A stretch of DNA of 64,000 nucleotides from JBBRDU01 sp038203615 (GTDB lineage Bacteria > Verrucomicrobiota > Verrucomicrobiia > Chthoniobacterales > UBA10450). The stretch spans positions 62,001 through 126,000 of the forward strand of contig JBBRDU010000001.1 of the NCBI GenBank assembly GCA_038203615.1. The letters are read 5' to 3'. How positions within the stretch are numbered: position 1 is the first letter of the stretch; each line of letters begins with the position of its first letter. Position numbers and translations under genes: made by a program. A model generated the notes under the pieces. It ran no database searches and was not told the origin of the DNA. It worked only from the letters and a program-made list of their open reading frames with translations. Shown piece after piece: positions 8,749 through 17,353 of the stretch.

Positions 8749-9935
8749 TCGGCAAAACGGTAGGTGCGCGGGGCGAATTTCCTCCGCGTGTCGAGGAACC
8801 AGGACAGCGCCACGTAAACAACCAGCACTACGGCGAAGGACCAGAGCCAGCCGGACAAGCCGTGGGCCCGGTAATGCCAGACCGCCGCGGAAATAATGCA
8901 GGTAAACGCCATTGGTAGCATAAATTTCCAGGCGAAATTCATGACCTGATCGACGCGGGTGCGGGGGAGCGTCCCGCGAATCCAGATAAAGACGAAAAGC
9001 AGCGCGGACAATTTCGCGAAGAACCAGGCGTAGGACGGCACGATTTCAAGAAACCGTAAGGGCGCGTGCCAGCCTCCCAGGAAGAGGGTCACAGCCAGGC
9101 CGCTCACGGCAAACATGCCGAAATATTCCGCCATGAAAAAGGTGGCGTATTTAAACCCGGAATATTCCGTCATGTGCCCGGCCACAATTTCCGATTCGCC
9201 TTCCGGCACATCGAAGGGAGTGCGGTTCGATTCGACCAGGCCGGAGATAAAGAAGAGAATGAACGCGGCCCCGCCCCACGGAGTGAAGACGAACCAGCGC
9301 GGCACGATGCCGTGCACGTACCCGCCTTGCGCGGCCACGATGGCATCGGGTGAGAGCGAACCGACAATCATGACAACAGGAAGCACCGTGATGATGAGCG
9401 GCAGTTCATAACTGACCATTTGGGCAATAGCGCGCATGGCGCCCAACATGGAAAACTTGTTGTTGCTGCCCCATCCCGCCATGAAAACGGCCAGCTCCGT
9501 CATCGAACCGACCGCGAAAAAGAAGAGAATCCCGCCGTCGATGGCGAACGCAGTCATATTGCGGCCGTAGGGAATGATGCCGAGCGCGAGGATGGTCGGC
9601 AGCACCATCATAATAGGAGCGAGGAAATGCACGACCTTGTCCGCGCGGATTGGGACGATGTCTTCCTTGATCAGCATCTTAATGCCGTCGGCCACCGGTT
9701 GAAGCAGGCCAAAGGGCCCGACGCGATTGGGCCCGTAGCGGTTTTGAATGCGCCCGAGAATCTTGCGTTCCAGCACCGAGATGAGGGCGAAGAGGGTGAG
9801 GAACACGCCCATGACGGCGGCGATGTTGAGAAGACTCGACGCGATTTGGATCACCCAGTCGGGCGCATGAACCAGCCATGAGAGCAGCCACTGCTTCGCG
9901 ATAACGAAGATTTGATCAACTGAATGGCTGGTCAT
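8745..9935 (-). CDS. nuoH: NADH-quinone oxidoreductase subunit H
   Basis: A 396-aa complex I subunit linking the quinone chamber to the membrane arm. Motifs: SVLERKILGRIQNRYGPNRVGPFGLLQPVADGIKMLIKED, SMTELAVFMAGWGSNNKFSMLGAMRAIAQMVSYELP, and VESNRTPFDVPEGESEIVAGHMTEYSGFKYATFFMAEY (quinone-site acidic loop). It is longer than E. coli NuoH because of an N-terminal extension and a longer C-terminus. It is the first gene of the membrane-arm cluster; in most genomes nuoI sits just after nuoH, but here nuoI is in the other cluster at 25570. Bases 9756-9866 are duplicated at 19936-20046. Confidence 0.96.
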   Translation of the reverse strand: MTSHSVDQIFVIAKQWLLSWLVHAPDWVIQIASSLLNIAAVMGVFLTLFALISVLERKILGRIQNRYGPNRVGPFGLLQPVADGIKMLIKEDIVPIRADKVVHFLAPIMMVLPTILALGIIPYGRNMTAFAIDGGILFFFAVGSMTELAVFMAGWGSNNKFSMLGAMRAIAQMVSYELPLIITVLPVVMIVGSLSPDAIVAAQGGYVHGIVPRWFVFTPWGGAAFILFFISGLVESNRTPFDVPEGESEIVAGHMTEYSGFKYATFFMAEYFGMFAVSGLAVTLFLGGWHAPLRFLEIVPSYAWFFAKLSALLFVFIWIRGTLPRTRVDQVMNFAWKFMLPMAFTCIISAAVWHYRAHGLSGWLWSFAVVLVVYVALSWFLDTRRKFAPRTYRFAE

Positions 9936-10063
9936 CCCGGATGAAGGAAAGCGATGCCCGACTCTTCAATCAAGCAGAATGAAGAGATAGCGATGGGTTT
10001 CGGCCGGCCTGAATCCCTTAGTGGCAGCGGCGGCGAAATGAGCCGAGCAGCGTCCGGACCGAC

Positions 10064-10189
10064 TTATTCGACTTGCCCGGTGAGATCGGAAGCTTCGGTT
10101 TTCGCGAACTCCGCCGCGCGGGCGAGACCGATGAAAACAACGAAAGTAACAATCAGACCCAGTCCGAAAATTGCGATAATGAATTCCAT
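10064..10189 (-). CDS. 41-aa single-span membrane protein, unknown
   Basis: A tiny reading frame of 41 codons. It starts MEFIIAIFGLGLIVTFVVF, giving one strong transmembrane helix, followed by an acidic soluble tail (AKTEASDLTGQVE). Its ATG shares one base with the stop of the 64-aa gene upstream (TGATG at 10187-10191 on the minus strand), a classic re-initiation arrangement that supports it being real. I do not recognise the family. It is the last gene before nuoH; the 128 bases between them hold nothing evident. Confidence 0.55.
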   Translation of the reverse strand: MEFIIAIFGLGLIVTFVVFIGLARAAEFAKTEASDLTGQVE

Positions 10190-10383
10190 CAGCCTCTCCG
10201 GTTCTTAGCAAGAATGGTGGTCAAAATGGCGACGCGCACTCCGACCCAGAGGGACAGAATGCTCGGCACCCAGATTCCGACGAACATTCCGTAGTCGCGG
10301 TTTACGAGAAACCAGAGAGCGACGCTGGCGACGAAGCTTGCGAAAGTCGCAATCAGGAACGGGTAATCAATTTTATTGAACAT
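10189..10383 (-). CDS. 64-aa two-span membrane protein, unknown
   Basis: Short protein with two predicted membrane helices: FLIATFASFVASVALWFLV and MFVGIWVPSILSLWVGVRVA, joined by NRDYG, with a basic C-terminus (AKNRRG). It overlaps the 41-aa gene by one base. It lies 94 bases downstream of the thioredoxin-like gene at the end of the carotenoid operon. A role as small membrane subunits or chaperones is possible, but the sequence does not show it. Confidence 0.6.
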   Translation of the reverse strand: MFNKIDYPFLIATFASFVASVALWFLVNRDYGMFVGIWVPSILSLWVGVRVAILTTILAKNRRG

Positions 10384-10477
10384 AAGTGTGAGTTATCGAG
10401 GTTGGAATTGCGGCGGCGGGCGTAGCAAATGGATTGCAAGTGTTTGGGTTGGAAGGTCCAGAAATCGAAATCGCCGA

Positions 10478-11020
10478 TTAATTTATCCGCGGTTTTCTTG
10501 CAGGTTCGATCGTCCGAGAAATATCGGCGATGGCACGGTTGATCTCCCCGTAAAGTTCGAGCAGCACGACATCGCTGACGGGGCCGCTGAGATGTTTGAC
10601 GATGTAACCCTGGCGGTCGACGACGTAAATATTGGCCACGTGTTTTTCAGAGGCGAATCGTTTCACTACGGTACCGTGCCAATCGAGCATTACGGGGCGG
10701 GTGAGCTGTTTGCTGAAGGTCTGGCGAAGTATCGCCCGGAACGGCTTTGGAACCGTTACAAGGTCAGCTACTCCATCGATATCGATGCGGTTTTCGTACT
10801 TTTCGTAAATTCGTTGAATCCACGGTGCGAGCTGGTCCGAGCCCCTGGCGTCCGCAACGCTTATGACCGTAATTTTCGACTTGGGGAAGAGATACTGGTG
10901 CGTTTTGAGGTCTTGATCGGTGAGTTCGAAATCGCCAAGCCTTCTGAACGGCCCTGCCACGACGACGGCGCTGATTCCGAACACGGTGACCAGCGTGAGC
11001 AAAAAGATTTTCCGATTCAT
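10478..11020 (-). CDS. Thioredoxin-fold protein with N-terminal membrane anchor
   Basis: About 180 aa from the ATG at 11018-11020, chosen because it overlaps the glycosyltransferase TGA (ATGA); an in-frame ATG 78 bases further upstream would add a non-family extension. The N-terminus MNRKIFLLTLVTVFGISAVVV is a signal peptide or anchor. The rest resembles redoxin/YtfJ-like thioredoxin folds: FELTDQDLKTHQYLFPKSKITVISVAD, PVMLDWHGTVVKRFAS, ANIYVVDRQGYIVKHLSG. No CXXC pair is visible, so classical disulfide exchange is not supported. It is coupled to the carotenoid genes. Confidence 0.7.
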   Translation of the reverse strand: MNRKIFLLTLVTVFGISAVVVAGPFRRLGDFELTDQDLKTHQYLFPKSKITVISVADARGSDQLAPWIQRIYEKYENRIDIDGVADLVTVPKPFRAILRQTFSKQLTRPVMLDWHGTVVKRFASEKHVANIYVVDRQGYIVKHLSGPVSDVVLLELYGEINRAIADISRTIEPARKPRIN

Positions 11021-12156
11021 GCCGCGCGGGGTTGAAAATATGAACGTCCGCGCCAGACCGCGGGCCGATTTCGCAGCGTCCGAAAAAATGCGAACCACTG
11101 GATCGCGAGGAGGGCACAGATCCCGAGTGGATGAAGCAACCCGCTGAGGAGTGGCTGGCGGAAGCGCACGACGCCGATGAGCCGCGGGAGAAGCGAGGCA
11201 AAGACTCCGAGGAACGATAATGCAAGCGCGAGGGGCGACGCGGGAATGCGGAGAAGAGCGGTGGCGAGCACAAGAAATGGAAGAACTTGTCCACCGAGAA
11301 GGAGGAGAGTCGCTGGCCCAATGAGGTTCGGTGAACCGAGGCCTTCATGCGCGTTTCGAGCGAGACCTCCCCACACCTCCCGATTGCTGGAATACATTCG
11401 GCACGCGGCGATATCGGTGGCGTCGAAGAGATCGGTAGCGAACCCAGCGGCGCGAAAGACGCGCGGCAATTTCGAACCATCGTGCAACGTTCCTCGAATC
11501 GCACGATGTCCGTCGCAGGCAAGATAGGCTTCGCGTTGCGCGACAAAAAGCTGGCCGCATCCGGCGCCCAAAGCAGGGTCGCGCCGGGTGCGCATGCGAT
11601 GGATCGGCAGAAACCCGAGCAGCACAAAATGGATGAGTGGGATGAGTATTCGCTCCGAGAAACTCTGCGTCTCCTGTTGCGGCACACCGCTGGCGAGCGC
11701 GGCGCCACTTTGTTCCATGAACCCGGAGATCCTCGCGAGCGCACCGGCTTTCAATCGGACGTCGGCGTCGATGAATAGGAGCAGCGGGTTGCGGGCGAGT
11801 CGTGCGAGGGTGTAGCAGGCGTGCTGTTTCCCGCACCATCCGGCCGGCAATGGCAAAGCTGTTTCAAGGCGAACGCGAGTGTCGCTTGAAGCGATTTCGC
11901 GGACGATCTGTGCCGTGCGATCGGTTGAACCGTCATCCAGCACGATCAATTCAAGATCGACATCTTCCTCTCGCAAGATCGAGCGCACAGCGCGCTCGAT
12001 CTGGTCCTCCTCGTTACGAGCCGGAATGAGCACCGAACACGGCGCGCGCGGAGGACTGCCCGCCCGCGCCGGCGAATATAGAGCGAGGTTGCGCAGGAAA
12101 AGCACGGCTGGGAAAATGGCCAAGAAGCAGCTTGCTCCGGCGATCCAAACGATCAT
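11017..12156 (-). CDS. Family 2 glycosyltransferase, probable carotenoid glycosyltransferase (CrtQ-like)
   Basis: About 379 aa from the ATG at 12154-12156, which overlaps the acyltransferase stop (ATGA). An N-terminal anchor (MIVWIAGASCFLAIFPAVLF) precedes a GT-A domain: CSVLIPARNEEDQIERAV, LELIVLDDGSTDRTAQIV, LLFIDADVRL (DXD-type metal site), GAGCGQLFVAQREAY. Several C-terminal helices follow. This layout matches membrane GT2 enzymes such as CrtQ of staphyloxanthin synthesis. With the adjacent aldehyde dehydrogenase and acyltransferase, the likely substrate is a carotenoid carboxylic acid (inference from context). Confidence 0.8.
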   Translation of the reverse strand: MIVWIAGASCFLAIFPAVLFLRNLALYSPARAGSPPRAPCSVLIPARNEEDQIERAVRSILREEDVDLELIVLDDGSTDRTAQIVREIASSDTRVRLETALPLPAGWCGKQHACYTLARLARNPLLLFIDADVRLKAGALARISGFMEQSGAALASGVPQQETQSFSERILIPLIHFVLLGFLPIHRMRTRRDPALGAGCGQLFVAQREAYLACDGHRAIRGTLHDGSKLPRVFRAAGFATDLFDATDIAACRMYSSNREVWGGLARNAHEGLGSPNLIGPATLLLLGGQVLPFLVLATALLRIPASPLALALSFLGVFASLLPRLIGVVRFRQPLLSGLLHPLGICALLAIQWFAFFRTLRNRPAVWRGRSYFQPRAA

Positions 12157-12965
12157 TTCAGATCCTTCTCGTGGTGGTCCGGGACGAATTTGTTTCCACC
12201 GGCGAGCGCACGCAACCGGCGCCACGTGTCGTAGATGACACTCACACCGGACGTTCCTTGTTCAAGAACGCGCCATTCGCCCGGATCACGCCGGCACGAC
12301 CGCGCAGCGAGTTCGTCCTGAACTTCTTCGAGCGCGTTGTTAAAGAATTTCGTCCACTCCTGCGCGCTGCGTGGGGAGTCGTTTCCAGGAATTGTGGGTT
12401 CGCCGAAGGAGACTAGAATCTCGGGCCGAGGTTCGGTCCAAAAAGCATATTCAATCGCCAGGGGTAGAAATAAGACGTTCTCAAGTCGCGCGGCCAATTC
12501 GCCGATCCCGCGCTCAAGCCGGAGCGGACGCTCACGCACGTCCATGAAACGTCCCTGTGGTGTGAGCCAGACAACGTTTCGAGAAGAGCTGAGAATTGCG
12601 CAAGTAGTCCGGACAAATGTCATCGCGCCACGGGCCGACTGCTGCTCGACACCGTAAAAGCCGAGATGCTTAAAGAAGCCGTATTTCTGGAGCGCGGCGG
12701 CGTCAATTGGCGCATACGACGCGCGGTCGGAGAAATATTTCTGGGCCAGGCGCAAGCAGACGAGAGGGTCCCACCAGGCTGCGTGATTCAGGTAGATGAC
12801 CACCGGGCAGGCGATGTTGCTGGACGGCAGTCCGCTTTTCAAAACGCGGATTGTCTGAAAATGCCGACGCATATATCGGCGGCTGTAGGCCGCAAACATT
12901 CGGACAAGGCGCCCGGAGATTTTAGGCGGAGCCGCCGTTGGTTTCGGATGCGTTGCGAGTTTCAT
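12153..12965 (-). CDS. PlsC-family acyltransferase, probable carotenoid/glycoside acyltransferase
   Basis: About 270 aa from the ATG at 12963-12965, one base after the CrtI-family stop (12967). The acyltransferase signature is NHAAWWDP (NHX4D-type catalytic motif), with VWLTPQGRFMDVRERPLRLERG as the later glycerolipid-acyltransferase-like block (usual FPEG replaced by TPQG). The family normally acylates lysophosphatidate, but in this operon the product of the glycosyltransferase is a better candidate, as for CrtO in staphyloxanthin synthesis. It overlaps the glycosyltransferase by 4 bases. Confidence 0.8.
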   Translation of the reverse strand: MKLATHPKPTAAPPKISGRLVRMFAAYSRRYMRRHFQTIRVLKSGLPSSNIACPVVIYLNHAAWWDPLVCLRLAQKYFSDRASYAPIDAAALQKYGFFKHLGFYGVEQQSARGAMTFVRTTCAILSSSRNVVWLTPQGRFMDVRERPLRLERGIGELAARLENVLFLPLAIEYAFWTEPRPEILVSFGEPTIPGNDSPRSAQEWTKFFNNALEEVQDELAARSCRRDPGEWRVLEQGTSGVSVIYDTWRRLRALAGGNKFVPDHHEKDLK

Positions 12966-12966
12966 C

Positions 12967-14508
12967 TCATCGCACGAGTTCCGGCTCCCGCCGTCCCGAA
13001 TCACTTGCAGAAACCTCGCCGGACGCGTCCTTATCCAGCGCATCCGCGGCGATCCAGCCAGACATCAAGACCATCGGCATCCCTGGGCCTGGATGAGCGG
13101 CGCCCCCTGCGAGGTAGAGGCCACGGACATCGGGACTGCGGTTACTTGGCTTGAACGCGCCAGTGAAGCGCCCGTGACTGGCGACTCCATAAATTGCGCC
13201 ATTGAGGACGTGATATCGTTCGTGGATATCCTGCGGGGTCAACGCGCTCTCTGTCACAATATCGGGCTCGAGGTCGAGCCCCGCGGTGAGGCGCAGTTTA
13301 TCCAGAATGGTGCGGCGGTAATCGGGCAGCATTTTTTTCCAATCATGATGCGGGCGCAGATAGGGTGTGTGCACCAGAACGTAGAGCGCTTCGCCACCAT
13401 TGGGGGCCACGGCGGGATCGCTCGCGGCGGGCGCGCAAACATAACAAGTGGGATCGGGCGCCGGTTCGCCTTTGCCATAGATGAAATCGAATTCGTCGTG
13501 CGGATTGCGCGAGAAGACGAAGTTATGATGGAGCAGTTGCGGCGGGCGCTTGCGCAAGCCGAGATACAACACGACACCGGAGCAGGCCGGTTCGTAACGT
13601 CGCCGCCGCTCGAATTTTTTCACGCCCCCGAGCAGTTCGCGATGCGTGCGAACGGAATCGCAATTCGAAATCACTGCCTCAAATGGGACGTGCCGTCCAC
13701 TCTCCAACTCGACGCCCGTGACTTTGCGGTTGGTAATTGAGATCCTCTTTACGGCTGTGCCGGTTCGCAGTTCGACGCCCAAATCCGTGGCGAGCCTTGC
13801 CAACGCTTGCGGTATGACTCCAGTTCCCCCGCGCGGATACCAAACGCCTTCGCTCGTTTGCATATGAGCGATTCCGCAGAGCACCGCTGGCGATGCGTCG
13901 GGGGCCGAGCCCACGTATTGGGTGAAGTGATCGACCATTTGCGCGACCCGGGCATCCGGCACAAACGAGCGAACCGTGCCGGCGACGCTGCGGCCCATCC
14001 GGAGCGCGAGCACATCGGACAATGTGCCAGCCTGCATCATGTTTCTGGCGCTGAACATGTCGCGCAAGCCGCCCAGAGGCCGCCAAAAGAACCAATTGGC
14101 CGAGATCCTGTGAATACGCTCCGACAATTCCAGAAACCGTTCGTAACCAGCCGCGGTTTTTGCCGAAGAAAATTTGGTGAGTTCGTCGCGCATTGCTTTC
14201 GCGTCGGCCACCAAATCCAGGATTGTCCCGTCGTCGAAGAACGATCGCCATTGCGGGTCGAGGCGCACCAGATCGATCGCATCATCAAGGTCGCGCCCGG
14301 CCTCTGCGAAGATCCGTTTCAAGACAGACGGCAAGGTCAGGATGGTCGGGCCCATGTCGAAACGGAATCCGTCTTTTTCTAACACGGCGGCCTTGCCGCC
14401 GAGCCATTCGTTGCGTTCGAAGAGGGTCACTTCGTAGCCGCGCGCTGCCAGCACGCAGGCGGAGGCCAGTCCGCCCAGTCCGCCACCGATAATACCTACT
14501 CGTTTCAT
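12967..14508 (-). CDS. CrtI-family FAD enzyme, CrtP/CrtNb-like carotenoid oxidase candidate
   Basis: A 513-aa flavoprotein with an N-terminal dinucleotide fold (GIIGGGLGGLASACVLAARG, then ERNEWLGGKAAVLEKDGF) and DMGPTILTLP. The C-terminal FAD site is GLYLAGGAAHPGPGMPMVLM. The family includes phytoene and dehydrosqualene desaturases and terminal-methyl oxidases. As the second CrtI-type gene beside an aldehyde dehydrogenase it may be the oxidase that makes the aldehyde (CrtP/CrtNb logic); desaturase or isomerase activity cannot be ruled out. It overlaps the aldH gene by 4 bases. Confidence 0.88.
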   Translation of the reverse strand: MKRVGIIGGGLGGLASACVLAARGYEVTLFERNEWLGGKAAVLEKDGFRFDMGPTILTLPSVLKRIFAEAGRDLDDAIDLVRLDPQWRSFFDDGTILDLVADAKAMRDELTKFSSAKTAAGYERFLELSERIHRISANWFFWRPLGGLRDMFSARNMMQAGTLSDVLALRMGRSVAGTVRSFVPDARVAQMVDHFTQYVGSAPDASPAVLCGIAHMQTSEGVWYPRGGTGVIPQALARLATDLGVELRTGTAVKRISITNRKVTGVELESGRHVPFEAVISNCDSVRTHRELLGGVKKFERRRRYEPACSGVVLYLGLRKRPPQLLHHNFVFSRNPHDEFDFIYGKGEPAPDPTCYVCAPAASDPAVAPNGGEALYVLVHTPYLRPHHDWKKMLPDYRRTILDKLRLTAGLDLEPDIVTESALTPQDIHERYHVLNGAIYGVASHGRFTGAFKPSNRSPDVRGLYLAGGAAHPGPGMPMVLMSGWIAADALDKDASGEVSASDSGRREPELVR

Positions 14509-15797
14509 GGTTTTGTCTTTCTGCTTTTTATTTTTTGAATGATCGCGTTGATCAGATCGCGAATCGCGCCGAAGCGATCTCCTGATCGGCCGTGCAAAGC
14601 GAGGATATAGGAGGAGAACAGGCGCGCGTCGTCCGGGTCCGGGTCGTCGAAATGCGGTCGCGCTTTGCCGCGGCGCAGCGCGACGACGTGCGGGAATGTC
14701 ATTTCGAGCAAGCCCTCGTGGCCACGAGTGACGCCAAATCCACTCGCCCTTACGCCGCCAAAAGGCATGCGCGGATCGGCCGTCGGAACAATGAGATCAT
14801 TGATGGTGACGAAGCCGCTCGTGATCCGCGCCGCCCATGCGCGCGCCTGCCTTACGTCCCGCGAGAAGATCGATACGCCGAGCGCGAAGTCCGCCGCCGA
14901 AACGCGCTCCAAGGCTGCCGGCACGTCTGGGACGCGCTCCACCGTTGGCGTTGGGACCCCGGCCTCCAACAAACGCGCGCGCAAATCGTCCGCGATGGAA
15001 TCGACGACGATGAGCCGTCGCGGCGCCATGCAGGTGTCGCCGCCATTCAAGCGCGCGCCAAAACGGAGCGCACCCATCACGAGGTCGAGATCGGCGTCCG
15101 CCAGAACGAGCATGGCGTCCTCGCCGGACAGTTCCATGATGGCGGGAGTGTTCGTTGTCGCGAGTGTGGCAAGAACATCGCGTCCATTTTCGGACGATCC
15201 GGTGAAGATTACCTTGTCCGGTCCTTCGGCAATGGCGCTTTGCGCCGCTTCGACGCTATGCGCTAGAACTGTGAGCAGCGCTGGATCGAGGCCGGCCGTG
15301 CGAGCGAGTTTGGCAAAGGCCAGGGCGACACCGCGCGTGCCCGGTGCCGGTTTCAACAGGACCGCATTTCCGGCAACCAGTGCCTGTAACGTCTGCACAG
15401 CTGGGAGAAAGAGGGGATAATTCCCTGGCCCAATCACGAGCACGACGCCGAAGGGTTGGCGCTGTACTTCGAACGACACGCCGCGCATCCACAACGGAGA
15501 GCCCATTCTTTCGCAACGTCGTGGAGCGAGGGCGCGGACCGCGCGTTGCGTCAGCCATCGGCAAGCATCGGCCAGGGGTAGCACTTCGGAGACAAGCTTC
15601 TCGGCGACGGGGCGCTGGGCCACCGACGCAGCCTCCACCGCAAGGTCATGAGCGTGCGCAGCGATTAAGTAACGGAGTTCGCGAACGAAGTGCAATCGCT
15701 CGCCAAGCCGCCGTTGAGCCCACTGCGTCTGCGCCTGACGGGCTGCGACGAGATTCGCGCTGATCGTTTCGTTCCCTTGTTTGTTTCGATCGTGCAT
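14505..15797 (-). CDS. Aldehyde dehydrogenase, probable carotenoid-aldehyde dehydrogenase
   Basis: A 430-aa ALDH-superfamily enzyme. Visible blocks: PFGVVLVIGPGNYPLFLPAVQTLQALVAGNAVLLKPAP (nucleotide-binding), KVIFTGSSENGRDVLATLA, IMELSGEDAMLVLADADLDL, LNGGDTCMAPRRLIV (catalytic Cys in GGDTCMAP), and PFGGVRASGFGVTRGHEGL near the end. It is close to the AldH step that turns diaponeurosporenal into the acid in staphyloxanthin synthesis. Its start shares a base with the upstream crt stop and its end overlaps the next crt gene, so it is embedded in the operon. Confidence 0.85.
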   Translation of the reverse strand: MHDRNKQGNETISANLVAARQAQTQWAQRRLGERLHFVRELRYLIAAHAHDLAVEAASVAQRPVAEKLVSEVLPLADACRWLTQRAVRALAPRRCERMGSPLWMRGVSFEVQRQPFGVVLVIGPGNYPLFLPAVQTLQALVAGNAVLLKPAPGTRGVALAFAKLARTAGLDPALLTVLAHSVEAAQSAIAEGPDKVIFTGSSENGRDVLATLATTNTPAIMELSGEDAMLVLADADLDLVMGALRFGARLNGGDTCMAPRRLIVVDSIADDLRARLLEAGVPTPTVERVPDVPAALERVSAADFALGVSIFSRDVRQARAWAARITSGFVTINDLIVPTADPRMPFGGVRASGFGVTRGHEGLLEMTFPHVVALRRGKARPHFDDPDPDDARLFSSYILALHGRSGDRFGAIRDLINAIIQKIKSRKTKP

Positions 15798-17335
15798 CAG
15801 GCAACCTTCAGGTTCATGCGTGCGAGTTGCCGTGTCGCCGTCCGTTCCGCACTGGGCGAAAGACCGAGATCGGCGAGCAACAAACGCGAGCTGATTCGGG
15901 CAGATTCAAAAATAACCGGCAGACCGCTGCCCGGATGCGTGCCACCGCCGACGAGGTACATTCCGTCGCAGTCCTCGAAGCGGTTGTGCGGGCGCAGGTT
16001 CAGCATCTGGTCGAGGCTGTGCGCGAGATTGAAGGTCGCGCCCTGGTGAATTTCATATTTCTGATCCCAGTCGGCGGGAGTGATGATGCGTTCATAGCGG
16101 ATGCGTTGCTCCACCTTGGTGAATCCGGCTTTGGCGATCTGCCTCAGGACGAGCGCGCGGAAACGCGCGGTCTCGCGGGACCAGTCCACGTTAGGATGCT
16201 GATGCGTCACCGGTGCAAGCACGTAGAGCGTGCTCATTCCGCGCGGAGCGAGGGTCGAATCGGTTACGCTTGCGTTTTGCACGTAGAACGATGGATCCGC
16301 CGAAAGGACGTGCTGGTTTTCGATTTCGTCCAGGTTGCGCTCGTAGTCGGTAGCAATGTGGATGCTGTGATGCGGGAGATCGAAGGTTCCTTCGATGCCG
16401 AGATACATCATGAAAGTCGAACAGGAGAATTTTTTGCGCGCGATCTTGCGATCAGTCCAACGCCGCCGTAGTCGATCCGGCACGAGCCGCGACATGGCGC
16501 GAGCGAAGTCCGCGTTCAGCACGATCGCGTCCGCCTTTTCCACGCCCGCCTTCGTGCGCACGCCGGCTGCGCGCCGGCCTTGGAAGAGGATTTCTTCGAC
16601 CGGCTGGTCGAGGCAGATTTCGACGCCGAGCCGCTCCGCCACCCGCGCCATCGCAGCCGTCACCGCGGCGCAACCGCCGATGGGATGAAAGACGCCGTAT
16701 TCGTATTCGAGGAAGGACAGAATCGAGAAGAGGCTCGGACAGCGAAACGGCGACATGCCAAGATATTTCGACTGAAAAGAAAACGCCAGGCGAATGCGGG
16801 GGTCGCGAAAGAAGCGGGTGAGATATTGGTCGAGCGACTGATGCGGGCGCAGCATTGGAAGCATCTTAAGTAAACGAACGTTGATGAGATCCCGCCAACC
16901 GAGGAAGGGCATCTCAAGGCACGGCTCCATCCGCTCCAGCTTCGTGCGGTTTTCGTTGAGGAAAGCTCGGAAGCCGGGCGCATCGCCCGGCGCGATCGAT
17001 GCAATTTGTTGTTCCATCCGCGCGATGTCGGGCGTGGCGTTCAGCTCGCCGCCCTGGCCGAAGGTGATGCGGTACTGCGGATCGAGCTGAACCAGATCCA
17101 TTTCGTCGCGGAGGCAGGTCCCGGCTGCGGCGAAAATTTCGTCGAGAATGCGTGGGTAGAGAAAAAAGGTCGGACCAAGATCGAATTTAAAGCCGTCTGC
17201 CTCGATCGACGAGGTGCGCCCGCCCAGGGTGGGCAGACGCTCGATCACTTTGACTTTCACGCCTGCGCTGGCGAGCAAGATGGCGGAAGCAAGTCCGCCG
17301 GGACCGGCTCCGATAATGATTACGGAAGACTTCAT
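15797..17335 (-). CDS. CrtI/CrtN-family carotenoid desaturase, first gene of the crt operon
   Basis: A 512-aa FAD-dependent desaturase: IIIGAGPGGLASAILLASAG, ERLPTLGGRTSSIEADGFKFDLGPTFFLYP, and the C-terminal GMYLVGGGTHPGSGLPVIFESARI block. The length matches CrtI/CrtN. The surrounding gene set resembles the C30 staphyloxanthin-type pathway, so dehydrosqualene or squalene desaturation is plausible, but a C40 substrate is possible; no crtB/crtM or hpnCDE gene is in the window to decide. It starts 18 bases from the nearest operator repeat and is transcribed away from carH. Confidence 0.9.
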   Translation of the reverse strand: MKSSVIIIGAGPGGLASAILLASAGVKVKVIERLPTLGGRTSSIEADGFKFDLGPTFFLYPRILDEIFAAAGTCLRDEMDLVQLDPQYRITFGQGGELNATPDIARMEQQIASIAPGDAPGFRAFLNENRTKLERMEPCLEMPFLGWRDLINVRLLKMLPMLRPHQSLDQYLTRFFRDPRIRLAFSFQSKYLGMSPFRCPSLFSILSFLEYEYGVFHPIGGCAAVTAAMARVAERLGVEICLDQPVEEILFQGRRAAGVRTKAGVEKADAIVLNADFARAMSRLVPDRLRRRWTDRKIARKKFSCSTFMMYLGIEGTFDLPHHSIHIATDYERNLDEIENQHVLSADPSFYVQNASVTDSTLAPRGMSTLYVLAPVTHQHPNVDWSRETARFRALVLRQIAKAGFTKVEQRIRYERIITPADWDQKYEIHQGATFNLAHSLDQMLNLRPHNRFEDCDGMYLVGGGTHPGSGLPVIFESARISSRLLLADLGLSPSAERTATRQLARMNLKVA

Positions 17336-17353
17336 AGCGAAAAATCGTGTTAT

